From Acidovorax_G sp046289925 (GTDB lineage Bacteria; Pseudomonadota; Gammaproteobacteria; Burkholderiales; Burkholderiaceae_C): a stretch of 14,322 nt of DNA. A model generated the notes under the pieces. That model worked only from the letters and a program-made list of their open reading frames with translations, did not search any database and was not told where the DNA came from. Shown piece after piece: positions 1 through 6,993 of this stretch (its first letter is position 1; every line of letters begins with the position of its first letter). Position numbers and translations under genes: made by a program. Location: positions 1 through 14,322 of the forward strand of contig JBKBUN010000081.1 of NCBI GenBank assembly GCA_046289925.1, in the 5' to 3' direction.

Positions 1-85
1 GGGGCTATGGGGCCCAAAGACGGTGAAAAATGGACCGCTGCGGCCCATTTGCAGCCGACGATTCCCAAGTCCGACAGGCTCCTAG
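1..85 (-). repeat. Partial palindromic repeat, copy 1 (cut by window edge)
   Basis: These bases are almost the exact reverse complement of 1869-1952. I count two substitutions and one single-base indel over 85 positions. The outer end reads ccaagtccgacaggctccta (with a final g), matching the terminal repeat of the complete element at 1869-2035. Only half of the element lies in the window; the rest would be to the left. The near identity points to a recently spread or gene-converted family. No coding function is evident. Confidence 0.85.
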
Positions 86-499
86 ATACTTGGCTCACCC
101 CAGCCGAGCCACCCACGGGGCAAAACGCAGGGGCTTCAGAGCCGCGCTTCGCGCGTCACGAGCGGTGGTTTGCGATCTGGCCAGATGTGGGCCGAACGCC
201 CCGGGCTACTCTACTGCTGGGTGGGCACCGCCGCAGAGCCGGCCAGCGCACAGCGTCGACGGGCTGGACGGCGATCCTGAGGGGCGCAGAGAGACCGTGC
301 GAAGGGGAGCGTCTGTTGGCCGCCAGCCGCCCGATGTCGATAAGTGGCTGCCTGTGCGAACAGGTGGCGCCCCGGCCTGAGGACCGGGTCCTGGACCTGG
401 GTCAAGGCCGCGGCCGAAAGTCCTTGCGGTCCAGTGCGGTGCGTCGCTACGATCGACCCGGCCGATGTCTGACCTGACTCTGTACGCCCGCCCCAACCT
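86..499. other. Non-coding gap upstream of the PAS-GGDEF gene
   Basis: I see no convincing gene in this 414-bp stretch. It holds a small hairpin (tggctc 91-96 pairing with gagcca 106-111) just inside the repeat. Open frames cross it on both strands, but their translations look like arbitrary GC-rich sequence. No clear promoter or Shine-Dalgarno sequence could be picked out for the downstream gene. Confidence 0.5.
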
Positions 500-1819
500 A
501 TGCAGCCCCAGCCGTCCCCCACGCTCCAGGCGGTGTTCCAGCACGTGCCCGATGCGGTGTTTCTCATCGATCCGAGCACCTCGCTCATCCTTGACTGCAA
601 TGAAGCCGCCCTGGCCCAGGTGGGGCTTACGCGCGACGAGATCGTCCAGCATTCGGTGCTGAGTTTGCAAAAGGATGTGGTGGGGGCCGCGCAATGGGCC
701 AGCATCGCGCAGGCCATTCGCGCTACGCCGGGCTACTACTTTCTTGGGCGGCACCGCCACAGCGGCGGGGGCGAGGTGCCGGTGGAAGTGCACACCAGCT
801 GCTTCACGCACGAAGGCCGGGAGCTGTTTCTGTCGGTGGCGCGCGACATCACGCAGCGCGTGGCGCTGGAGCAGGAGCAGGCCGCCCGCGATGTGCAGCT
901 GCGCTATGCGCTCACCGATGCTACCGACGGCCTCTGGGACTGGAACCTGTCCACCGGTGAGGTGTTTTTCAGCCCGCAGCTCAAGCGCATGTTGGGTTAT
1001 GGCCCCCACGAGATGGAGCCGCGCCTGCAGACCTGGGCGGACAACGTGCACCCCGATGACGCCGCCTGGGTGCAACGGGTGCTGCACGAGCATCTGGACG
1101 GCTTGCGCGAGCGCTACGACGTGGAGTACCGGCTGCGCAACCGCAACGGCCACTACATCTGGGTGCACGACCGCGGCCGCGTGTGCGACCGCGACCCGCA
1201 GGGCCAGCCCACGCGCATGGTGGGCATGGTCGAGAACATCACCGACCGCAAGAACGCCGAACTCGCGCTACAGGACATCGCATCGCACGATGTGCTGACC
1301 GGCCTGCTCAACCGCCGCGAATGCGAGCGCGTGCTGCACCAGCAGTTGGAGTTGTGCCGCCGCCTGCAGGTGCCCATAGGCCTGTGCCTGTTCGACCTGG
1401 ATCACTTCAAGGAGGTCAATGACCGATTCGGTCACAAAGTGGGCGACGAGGTGCTGCGTCAGGTCGCGCGCGTGGTCAAGTCGCAGGTGCGCAGCACCGA
1501 CCATGTGTTTCGCTGGGGGGGCGAAGAATTCCTCATGGTCTGCGCCGACATCGGCCTGCACCACCTGGTGCTGCTGGCCGAGCAACTGCGCCGTACGCTT
1601 GAGCAGACCGTCTGGCCCGACCTCGACTCCTTGGGGCGCGTGACCTCAAGCTTCGGCGTAGCCGTGTACCCCGACCATGGCCTGACCGTGGATGAGCTGT
1701 TCATGTCGGCCGACTCGGCGCTCTACCGCGCCAAGGCCAATGGCCGCAACCGCGTGGAATGCGCCGCGTCGCCGTACCCGCTGCAAACCACGCCAACGGA
1801 CATGGCCCCCGCTTGCTGA
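500..1819 (+). CDS. Diguanylate cyclase with two PAS domains (PAS-PAS-GGDEF)
   Basis: This predicted cytosolic enzyme of 439 aa would make c-di-GMP from two GTP. PAS domain 1 lies at about residues 10-118. PAS 2, with the typical WDWNLSTGEVFFSPQ start, lies at about 135-230 and its PAC tail (MVGMVENITDRK) ends at about 251. The GGDEF domain spans about 262-421. The active-site motif is GGEEF (340-344), the metal-binding aspartate sits in FDLDHFK (D299), and an inhibitory I-site RSTD (331-334) lies five residues before the motif. This indicates an active, product-inhibited cyclase. I see no transmembrane segment, EAL domain or signal peptide. The frame has a TGA at 470 and no other start codon before ATG 500, so the start is well constrained, although no good Shine-Dalgarno is visible. 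The PAS ligand cannot be read from sequence. The gene sits alone between two copies of the palindromic repeat. Confidence 0.93.
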   Translation: MQPQPSPTLQAVFQHVPDAVFLIDPSTSLILDCNEAALAQVGLTRDEIVQHSVLSLQKDVVGAAQWASIAQAIRATPGYYFLGRHRHSGGGEVPVEVHTSCFTHEGRELFLSVARDITQRVALEQEQAARDVQLRYALTDATDGLWDWNLSTGEVFFSPQLKRMLGYGPHEMEPRLQTWADNVHPDDAAWVQRVLHEHLDGLRERYDVEYRLRNRNGHYIWVHDRGRVCDRDPQGQPTRMVGMVENITDRKNAELALQDIASHDVLTGLLNRRECERVLHQQLELCRRLQVPIGLCLFDLDHFKEVNDRFGHKVGDEVLRQVARVVKSQVRSTDHVFRWGGEEFLMVCADIGLHHLVLLAEQLRRTLEQTVWPDLDSLGRVTSSFGVAVYPDHGLTVDELFMSADSALYRAKANGRNRVECAASPYPLQTTPTDMAPAC

Positions 1820-1868
1820 CCCCCCATGCGCTGCGCGATGCGTGGCGGTCATGGCCGGAGCGTGAGCC

Positions 1869-2035
1869 CTAGGAGCCTGTCGGACTTGGAATCGTCGGCT
1901 GCCAATGGGCCGCAGCGGTCCATTGTTCACCGTCTTTGGGCCCCATAGCCCCGCTATGGGGCTGCCAACACGGCGAAACGGTCATCGCTGGGGCGCATGT
2001 TCGCTTTCGACGCCCCAAGTCCGACAGACTCCTAG
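1869..2035. repeat. Complete palindromic repeat element (167 bp, MITE/REPIN-like)
   Basis: The ends are inverted repeats of 21 bp with a single mismatch: 1869-1889 begins ctaggagcctgtcggacttg, and 2015-2035 is its complement apart from one base. Internal hairpins add to the fold: 1904-1924 (about 10-bp stem, one wobble pair), 1940-1948 with 1954-1962 (gccccatag/ctatggggc, perfect), and 1990-1995 with 2011-2016. It encodes no transposase. The size, terminal symmetry and second copy at the window start fit a non-autonomous mobile or REP-derived element. It follows the stop of the PAS-GGDEF gene by 49 bp and runs into the 3' end of the Nudix gene on the other strand. It could also terminate transcription from both sides. 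Confidence 0.85.
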
Positions 2036-3061
2036 AAAGTGGTCGAGCATGTGGAAGTGGTCTTCAAAGAACTCTGCTTCGCGTGCCGCCAGCGCAGCCA
2101 GCGGCACCCACTGGGCGTCGCGCGCATCGTCGTCGCCCCGCACAGCGGGCAGTGCCATGTCGCCCAGGTCGATGTAGTGGGCATGGGTAATGGTGCGCCC
2201 GCGCTGGCTGCGGTCAGGGTGGTCAAATACTTTCACAGCGCGCAAGCCGGCCTGCAACTGCGCCACGGGCACGGCGCAATGGGTTTCTTCGCGCAGCTCG
2301 CGTACGCACGACTGCCACAGCGTTTCGCGCTGTTCGATAAAACCTCCGGGCACGGCCAGCAGGCCCTCGCCCGGGGGGCGGCCGCGCCGGATCAACAGCA
2401 CGTGGTTCTGGCAGCGCAGCACCGCGTCCACGGTGACAAACACTGGTGGGTATGGAGCCTGCGACCAGGCCTCGCGCGCAGCGCGCAGGGCCTGCCACTC
2501 GGCGCGCAGCCGTGCATAGGCGCCACGGCTATCGGGCGCGTTGGCAAAGGTCTGTAAAAAAGTCCAGGTGCTTTCGGGCATCTGCGTGCGCCAGGGGGCC
2601 ATGGCGGCCTCGAACTGGTCGGGCGGAGCGCCCAGGTAGGCATCCCGGATCCCGGTGGCATCTGTGTTGCCCTGGCGCGGCAGAGCCAGCAGCGCCCAAC
2701 CGGGAAAGCGGTCCAGGTAGCTGCTCGTGGCGTCCTTGAAGTGCCCGACCAGCGCCACGCGGGCCTCGGGCGGCACACAGCCAGCCACCTGCTGCCGTAC
2801 CGCCTGCACCCAGACGGTTTCGTTGTAGTAGTCGCGCACCGGCAGTACCTTCAAGCGCTGCTGCTGCGCATCCGGCAGCGCAGCGCGCAGCATGGCCTCG
2901 CGCTCCTGCCAGGTAAAGGGATTCTTGGGCGAACGGGCCTGCCAAGCCGACCCCATGACGACGATGACCTGCGCAGCATGGTCCAGTGCGTGATGCAACA
3001 GGGCCATGTGGCCGTGGTGCACGGGCTCAAAACGCCCGATCAGGATGGCGGTGTCAAACAT
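1982..3061 (-). CDS. Bifunctional NMN adenylyltransferase / Nudix hydrolase
   Basis: This 359-aa protein fuses two NAD-metabolism activities. The N-terminal half (about 1-170) is a nucleotidyltransferase with the GRFEPVHHGH motif (9-18) and a TDATGIRDAYLG segment resembling the second nucleotide-binding motif. It would convert NMN plus ATP to NAD. The C-terminal half (about 205-343) is a Nudix domain with the box G240-x5-E246-x7-R254-E255-L-R-E258-E259; the usual box glycine after the EE pair is histidine (H261). Related fusions (NadM-Nudix type, as in Synechocystis slr0787) act on ADP-ribose. An upstream in-frame ATG exists at 3184, but the family motif starts about nine residues after ATG 3061, so I chose 3061. 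No Shine-Dalgarno is visible. The last 17 residues (L343-R359) and the stop are encoded by the palindromic repeat, so the native C-terminus has been replaced or extended. Confidence 0.9.
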   Translation of the reverse strand: MFDTAILIGRFEPVHHGHMALLHHALDHAAQVIVVMGSAWQARSPKNPFTWQEREAMLRAALPDAQQQRLKVLPVRDYYNETVWVQAVRQQVAGCVPPEARVALVGHFKDATSSYLDRFPGWALLALPRQGNTDATGIRDAYLGAPPDQFEAAMAPWRTQMPESTWTFLQTFANAPDSRGAYARLRAEWQALRAAREAWSQAPYPPVFVTVDAVLRCQNHVLLIRRGRPPGEGLLAVPGGFIEQRETLWQSCVRELREETHCAVPVAQLQAGLRAVKVFDHPDRSQRGRTITHAHYIDLGDMALPAVRGDDDARDAQWVPLAALAAREAEFFEDHFHMLDHFLGVCRTWGVESEHAPQR

Positions 3062-3232
3062 GGCGGGGGTGGCGCGCGCGGGCCTGCACAACAGAAGCGT
3101 TGGTCGCGATTGTGCGCGAGGCATTGCGTCCAGGTGCGCGGCGCAAGTCGATTTTTGCTGGACGGCCGTGGGCAAATCTGGCACAAACGCGGGCGCTGCC
3201 CGCGGTGTGGTGGCACATCACAACCACGCAGC

Positions 3233-3240
3233 GAGAGGGG
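3233..3240 (+). promoter_or_regulatory. Shine-Dalgarno for the DUF3365-GGDEF gene
   Basis: The purine run gagagggg lies three bases before ATG 3244, with its AGAGG core about five bases away. It supports 3244 as the start over the in-frame upstream codons that reach 2986, which would overlap the divergent Nudix gene and lack a ribosome site. Confidence 0.6.
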
Positions 3241-3243
3241 TCG

Positions 3244-4485
3244 ATGTCTTTGCGGATCAAGTTCAACCTGGTGCTGGCGGCCGTGCTGCTTCTGGCGGCG
3301 GCTGGGGCCGGCTGGTATGTGCACCGGTTTCTGGAAGAAGCCGCCATTGAGGAGGTGCGCCACAACTCCCAGGTGATGATGCACACAGCCCTGGCGATTC
3401 GCGACTACACGACCGAGTCCATCAAGCCCCATCTGGACCCGATGCTGGCGGAGCGATTTTTGCCTCAGACAGTGCCGGCCTACGCCGCCACCGAAACCCT
3501 GCGCCGCCTACAGGCGCGCTTTCCGGGCTACGAATACAAGGAGGCGGTGCTCAACCCAACGAATCCCCGCGACAAGGCCAACGAGTGGGAAGAGAAGGTG
3601 GTGCAGGACTTCCGGGAAGGCCGCACCCCGCTGCAGCAAGAGGTGTCGGGCGTGGTGGGCGAGGGTGTGCACCGCGCGATGTACGTGGCCCGGCCCATCA
3701 CCATCAAGCAGCCGCAATGCCTGTCGTGCCACAGCGCTCCAGAGCTCGCGCCGCCCAGCTTGCTGCAGGTGTACGGCAACCAAAACGGCTTCGGCTGGAA
3801 GCTCAACGAAACCGTGGGCATCCAGGTGGTGAAGGTGCCGATGTTCTATCCGCTCGAAAAGGCGCGGCAGACCTTCTACACCGTGATGGGGGCGCTTCTG
3901 GCGAGCTTTCTGCTGCTGTTTGCGGTGCTGAATCTGTCGCTGTCGTCGCTGGTGATCGAGCCCATGGCGCGCCTGAATCGCAAGCTTGAAGATCTGGCCA
4001 CCAAGGACTTCCTCACCGATCTGGTGAACCGCCGCCGCTTCTTTGAGCGGCTCGAATCCGAGATGGCCGAGACCCGCATCCGCAAGGGACATCTGTCGGT
4101 GGTGATCTTCGACATCGATTTCTTCAAACGCATCAACGACACGTTCGGGCACGACTCGGGCGATGTGGTGCTCAAGAACACGGCGCTGCGCGTGCGGGAG
4201 TTGCTGCGCTCGTCGGACTGCGCCGCCCGCTTTGGCGGCGAGGAGTTCATCCTGATGCTCAAAGATACGCCCGTGGAAGCCGCTATGGCCATTGCCGAGG
4301 CGGTGCGCGCCCGCATTGCCGGCACGCCGTTCGACACGGTGGGCCATGTCAGCGCAAGTTTTGGCGTCGCCGCCTGGAACCACGAGGAAGACAGCCATGC
4401 GCTGATCAAGCGCGCCGACACTGCGCTCTACCAGGCCAAGGCCAGCGGCCGCAACTGCGTGGTACGGGCGCAAGACGCAGCGTGA
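3244..4485 (+). CDS. Membrane diguanylate cyclase with periplasmic c-type-heme sensor (DUF3365-GGDEF)
   Basis: This 413-aa inner-membrane signalling protein probably links a periplasmic redox or ligand signal to c-di-GMP synthesis. TM1 is at about residues 8-26, a periplasmic DUF3365 (Tll0287-like) domain at about 35-205, TM2 at about 211-232, and a short linker with no obvious HAMP leads to GGDEF at about 250-408. The periplasmic domain carries CLSCH (159-163), a CxxCH heme-c attachment motif. The cyclase has FDIDFFK (metal-binding D290), GGEEF (331-335) and an I-site RSSD (322-325), so it should be active and feedback inhibited. The start is ATG 3244, which gives a clean signal-anchor N-terminus and a nearby ribosome site. 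It is divergent from the Nudix gene across 182 bp. Heme attachment would need the System II genes found later in this window. The heme and its sensory role are inferred from the motif and family. Confidence 0.93.
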   Translation: MSLRIKFNLVLAAVLLLAAAGAGWYVHRFLEEAAIEEVRHNSQVMMHTALAIRDYTTESIKPHLDPMLAERFLPQTVPAYAATETLRRLQARFPGYEYKEAVLNPTNPRDKANEWEEKVVQDFREGRTPLQQEVSGVVGEGVHRAMYVARPITIKQPQCLSCHSAPELAPPSLLQVYGNQNGFGWKLNETVGIQVVKVPMFYPLEKARQTFYTVMGALLASFLLLFAVLNLSLSSLVIEPMARLNRKLEDLATKDFLTDLVNRRRFFERLESEMAETRIRKGHLSVVIFDIDFFKRINDTFGHDSGDVVLKNTALRVRELLRSSDCAARFGGEEFILMLKDTPVEAAMAIAEAVRARIAGTPFDTVGHVSASFGVAAWNHEEDSHALIKRADTALYQAKASGRNCVVRAQDAA

Positions 4486-4827
4486 ACCGCCGCTGCATGC
4501 GCTTGGGGTGGCGGCAGCAGAACGTTGCCCCAGCGGGCAGCGTCGAAGCGCCACAGCACCGCACAAATCGGCGGCGCGCCGAGGGCGGCAGTGCCCGGCG
4601 CAGGCGGCTTGCTGGCGGGCCGTGCCCCTGCTTAAGGCACTCACCGGCACCTTCCCGGGCGGTGTGCCCGGTGCCCGCCCCATGCGCGAGCGTGGCCTTC
4701 ACAGGCCGGCCGCTGCACGCAGTGCGGCAGCCTTGTCCGTACCGTGGTCTTCGCTCACATCGCGGGCGCGATATGAGCGATATGAACTACGCCCGAAGAC
4801 CGATACCGCGCTGTTTGCGCGGCGGGC
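4486..4827. other. Intergenic region between convergent genes with hairpins
   Basis: This 342-bp region separates two convergent genes and holds no intact gene. It contains several GC-rich hairpins: ccgggc/gcccgg at 4655-4660 and 4666-4671, ctcacatcgc/gcgatatgag at 4754-4763 and 4768-4777 (one mismatch), and ccgcgc/gcgcgg at 4806-4811 and 4817-4822. An outer 8-bp inverted repeat pairs ggtcttcg (4746-4753) with cgaagacc (4794-4801). None is followed by a clear T-run, so Rho-independent termination is not certain. The metK tail relic at 4699-4740 is listed separately. Confidence 0.5.
4699..4740 (-). pseudogene. metK: Relic of a second metK 3' end (last 13 codons plus stop)
   Basis: On the minus strand this reads TDKAAALRAAAGL and then TGA, identical in all 13 residues to the C-terminus of the intact MetK that ends at 4828. 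Eight of the 13 codons differ from the intact gene, every one at the third position, and the stop is TGA instead of TAA. Similarity stops abruptly upstream of the threonine codon. This is the signature of a tail that once belonged to a working metK, left 87 bp downstream of the current gene. Chance similarity is unlikely, but the stretch is short and Ala-rich. Confidence 0.65.
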
Positions 4828-6009
4828 TTACAGCCCGGCTGCTGCCCGCAGGGCTGCAGCTTTATCGGTCTTTTCCCAGGTGAACTCGGGTTCTTCGCGG
4901 CCGAAGTGGCCGTAGGCTGCGGTCTTGCTGTAGATCGGGCGCAGCAGGTCCAGCATCTGGATGATGCCCTTGGGACGCAGGTCGAAATGTGAGCGCACCA
5001 GAGCGGCGATCTGCGCGTCGGGAATCGCACCCGTGCCTTCGGTGTACACCGTGATGTTCATGGGCTGCGCCACACCGATGGCGTAGGCCACTTGGATTTG
5101 GCACTGGCGCGCCAGGCCCGCGGCCACAATGTTTTTGGCCACGTAGCGCGCGGCGTAGGCGGCGCTGCGGTCCACTTTCGTCGGATCTTTGCCGCTGAAG
5201 GCGCCACCGCCATGCGGGCAGGCACCGCCGTAGGTGTCCACAATGATCTTGCGGCCTGTCAGACCGCAGTCGCCCTGCGGGCCGCCAATCACGAAGCGGC
5301 CGGTGGGGTTGATCAGGTAGCGCGTGTTCTGCAGCCACTCCTTGGGCAGCACGGGCTTGATGATTTCCTCGATGCAGGCTTCGTAGAAGCTGGCCTTCAT
5401 CTTGGTGGCCGTCTCGCTCTGGTCGGGGCTGTGCTGGGTGGACAGCACCACGGTGTCGATGCTGTGCGGCTTGCCGTCCACGTAGCGCATCGTGATCTGG
5501 CTCTTGGCGTCCGGGCGCAGGAAGGGCAGCCGGCCGTCCTTGCGCAGTTGGGCCTGGCGCTCGACCACGCGGTGGGCGTAGTAGATGGGCGCGGGCATGA
5601 GCTCGGGCGTTTCGTCGCAGGCGTAGCCAAACATCAGGCCCTGGTCGCCCGCGCCGATGTTCAGGTAGTCGTCGCTGGCGTGGTCCACGCCCTGGGCGAT
5701 GTCGTTGGATTGCTTGTCGTAAGCGACCAGCACCGCGCAGCCCTTGTAGTCGATGCCGTACTCGGTGTTGTCGTAGCCGATGCGCTTGATGGTGTCGCGC
5801 GCGACCTGGATGTAGTCGACGTGGGCGTTGGTGGTAATTTCACCGGCCAGCACGACAAGACCGGTGTTGGTCAGCGTCTCGGCGGCCACGCGCGAACGAG
5901 GGTCTTGGGCAAAGATTGCGTCGAGGATGGCGTCCGAGATCTGGTCGGCCACCTTGTCGGGGTGGCCTTCAGACACCGATTCGGACGTGAAGAGAAAGTC
6001 GTTCGCCAT
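4828..6009 (-). CDS. metK: S-adenosylmethionine synthetase (methionine adenosyltransferase)
   Basis: This cytosolic enzyme makes S-adenosylmethionine from methionine and ATP, releasing phosphate and pyrophosphate. At 393 aa it is of normal family length. The hallmark motifs are intact: SEGHPDK (13-19, ATP/Mg site), GAGDQG (119-124) and the glycine-rich loop GGGAFSGKDPTK (267-278). The ATG at 6009 is preceded by a clear Shine-Dalgarno at a good distance. It is transcribed divergently from the lipid A acyltransferase pair across a 132-bp, relatively AT-rich spacer. I see no recognisable SAM riboswitch in the leader. The odd point is the relic metK tail just beyond its stop, which suggests the locus has been recombined. 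Confidence 0.98.
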   Translation of the reverse strand: MANDFLFTSESVSEGHPDKVADQISDAILDAIFAQDPRSRVAAETLTNTGLVVLAGEITTNAHVDYIQVARDTIKRIGYDNTEYGIDYKGCAVLVAYDKQSNDIAQGVDHASDDYLNIGAGDQGLMFGYACDETPELMPAPIYYAHRVVERQAQLRKDGRLPFLRPDAKSQITMRYVDGKPHSIDTVVLSTQHSPDQSETATKMKASFYEACIEEIIKPVLPKEWLQNTRYLINPTGRFVIGGPQGDCGLTGRKIIVDTYGGACPHGGGAFSGKDPTKVDRSAAYAARYVAKNIVAAGLARQCQIQVAYAIGVAQPMNITVYTEGTGAIPDAQIAALVRSHFDLRPKGIIQMLDLLRPIYSKTAAYGHFGREEPEFTWEKTDKAAALRAAAGL

Positions 6010-6017
6010 TTGAATAA

Positions 6018-6023
6018 ACTCCT
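6018..6023 (-). promoter_or_regulatory. Shine-Dalgarno of metK
   Basis: The minus strand reads AGGAGT here, eight bases before the metK ATG at 6009. It is one of the best ribosome sites in the window and fixes the metK start. Confidence 0.75.
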
Positions 6024-6141
6024 GTGTTCCGGCATTTGGGGCGCCGCCCTGACTCGGTAGGAGCTTTGGCGAACGCTTTAGCAGTTTTATTTACCGTCGC
6101 CCTGCAAGTTGCTCAGTTAACTCAGCGACGTTTTGATTTTA

Positions 6142-6993
6142 ATGCCAGTCCTCTTCCGTCTCTTGTCCCGCTGCCCGCTGGGGTTGCTCCACGCCCTCGG
6201 TGCGCTGTTGGGCTGGGGGGTGTTTGCCGTCTCAGGTGTGTACCGCCGCCGCTTTCTGGCCAATGCCCGGCAGGCGGGCTATCGCTTTGGCGCCGTGGCG
6301 GCAGCCGTGGGGCACGCCGGGCGCATGGCCGCCGAGCTGCCGCGGCTGTGGCTGGGTGCGCCAGTGCCGTGTCGCATCCGGAACGTCGAGGCCATCGAGC
6401 CTTTGTACGAGCGAGGGCAGGGCGTGCTGTACCTCACGCCGCACCTGGGCTGTTTCGAGATGTCGGCCCAGGGCATTGCGCGCCAATGGGGCGAGCGCCG
6501 GGGGCCGATCACGGTGCTGTACCGGCCGGCGCGTCAGGCCTGGCTGGCCGACCTCATGCGCACTGCGCGTAACCGCCCAGGCATGCTGGCGGTGCCCACC
6601 AACCTCACGGGCGTGCGCCAGATGATCAAGGCCCTGCGCCGCGGCGAGGCCGTCGGGCTGCTGCCCGACCAGGTGCCTGCGCAAGGGCAGGGCGTGTGGT
6701 CGCCGTTTTTTGGCCGCGAGGCCTACACCATGACGCTGGCGGCCCGACTGGCCTTGCAGACGGACGCTGCCGTGGTGTTGGCGCGCTGCGAGCGCCTGCC
6801 TTGGGGCCGGGGCTACGAGTTGCACTTACGAGCGCTGGAGGAGCCGCTGGCAGCCGATCTGGACGCCGCCGTGCACCAGATCAACGCCGCCATGGAGTCG
6901 CTGATCCGCGAATGCCCGGACCAGTACCTGTGGGGCTATGCGCGCTACAAGCAGCCGCGCGACGAAATGCCAATGCAGGAGCAGGCGGCATGA
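6142..6993 (+). CDS. Lipid A biosynthesis acyltransferase (LpxL/HtrB family), first of pair
   Basis: This 283-aa protein is a late lipid A acyltransferase that would transfer an acyl chain from acyl-ACP to a lipid A precursor at the inner face of the inner membrane. An N-terminal hydrophobic anchor lies at about residues 12-32. The catalytic HX4E motif is H101-LGCF-E106, followed by LLPDQVP (173-179) and a C-terminal QYLWGYARYK block (261-270), all typical of the LpxL/LpxM/HtrB family. I chose ATG 6142; a TTG three codons earlier (6133) is possible. The Shine-Dalgarno is poor. The stop overlaps the next gene by ATGA, so the two are surely co-transcribed and probably translationally coupled. 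Which acyl position it modifies cannot be told from sequence. Confidence 0.92.
   Translation: MPVLFRLLSRCPLGLLHALGALLGWGVFAVSGVYRRRFLANARQAGYRFGAVAAAVGHAGRMAAELPRLWLGAPVPCRIRNVEAIEPLYERGQGVLYLTPHLGCFEMSAQGIARQWGERRGPITVLYRPARQAWLADLMRTARNRPGMLAVPTNLTGVRQMIKALRRGEAVGLLPDQVPAQGQGVWSPFFGREAYTMTLAARLALQTDAAVVLARCERLPWGRGYELHLRALEEPLAADLDAAVHQINAAMESLIRECPDQYLWGYARYKQPRDEMPMQEQAA

Noticed and set aside
313..430. Frame +1 peptide with EDRVLDLGQGRGRKSL, reminiscent of a SAM-methyltransferase motif I
   Set aside because: Only this short block resembles a methyltransferase. The flanks do not, the frame stops at 477, and there is no ribosome site. It is best explained as chance in GC-rich DNA.
206..1168. 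Long minus-strand frame (320 aa) over the PAS-GGDEF gene
   Set aside because: It lies opposite clear PAS domains, is rich in Ala, Arg, Val and His as expected from antisense of high-GC coding DNA, and has no recognisable domain.
3062..3184. Possible 41-residue N-terminal extension of the NMN adenylyltransferase
   Set aside because: The family nucleotide-binding motif sits about nine residues after Met at 3061; the extension has no family features and lies in the divergent promoter region.
2986..3243. Possible N-terminal extension of the DUF3365-GGDEF protein from an upstream in-frame start
   Set aside because: It would overlap the Nudix gene, place an Arg-rich stretch before the signal anchor, and ignore the ribosome site just before 3244.
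3508..4683. Long minus-strand frame (391 aa) over the DUF3365-GGDEF gene
   Set aside because: It is antisense to a gene with intact catalytic and heme motifs, with low-plausibility composition and no domain.
5092..6060. Plus-strand frame of 322 aa opposite metK
   Set aside because: It is the antisense shadow of the highly conserved metK gene, with repetitive Val/Ala/Gly composition.
6010..6141. Possible SAM riboswitch in the metK leader
   Set aside because: I could not fold the leader into any SAM or SAH riboswitch core I know. The short ctcag-ttaa-ctcag direct repeat near 6113 is not sufficient evidence for an operator.
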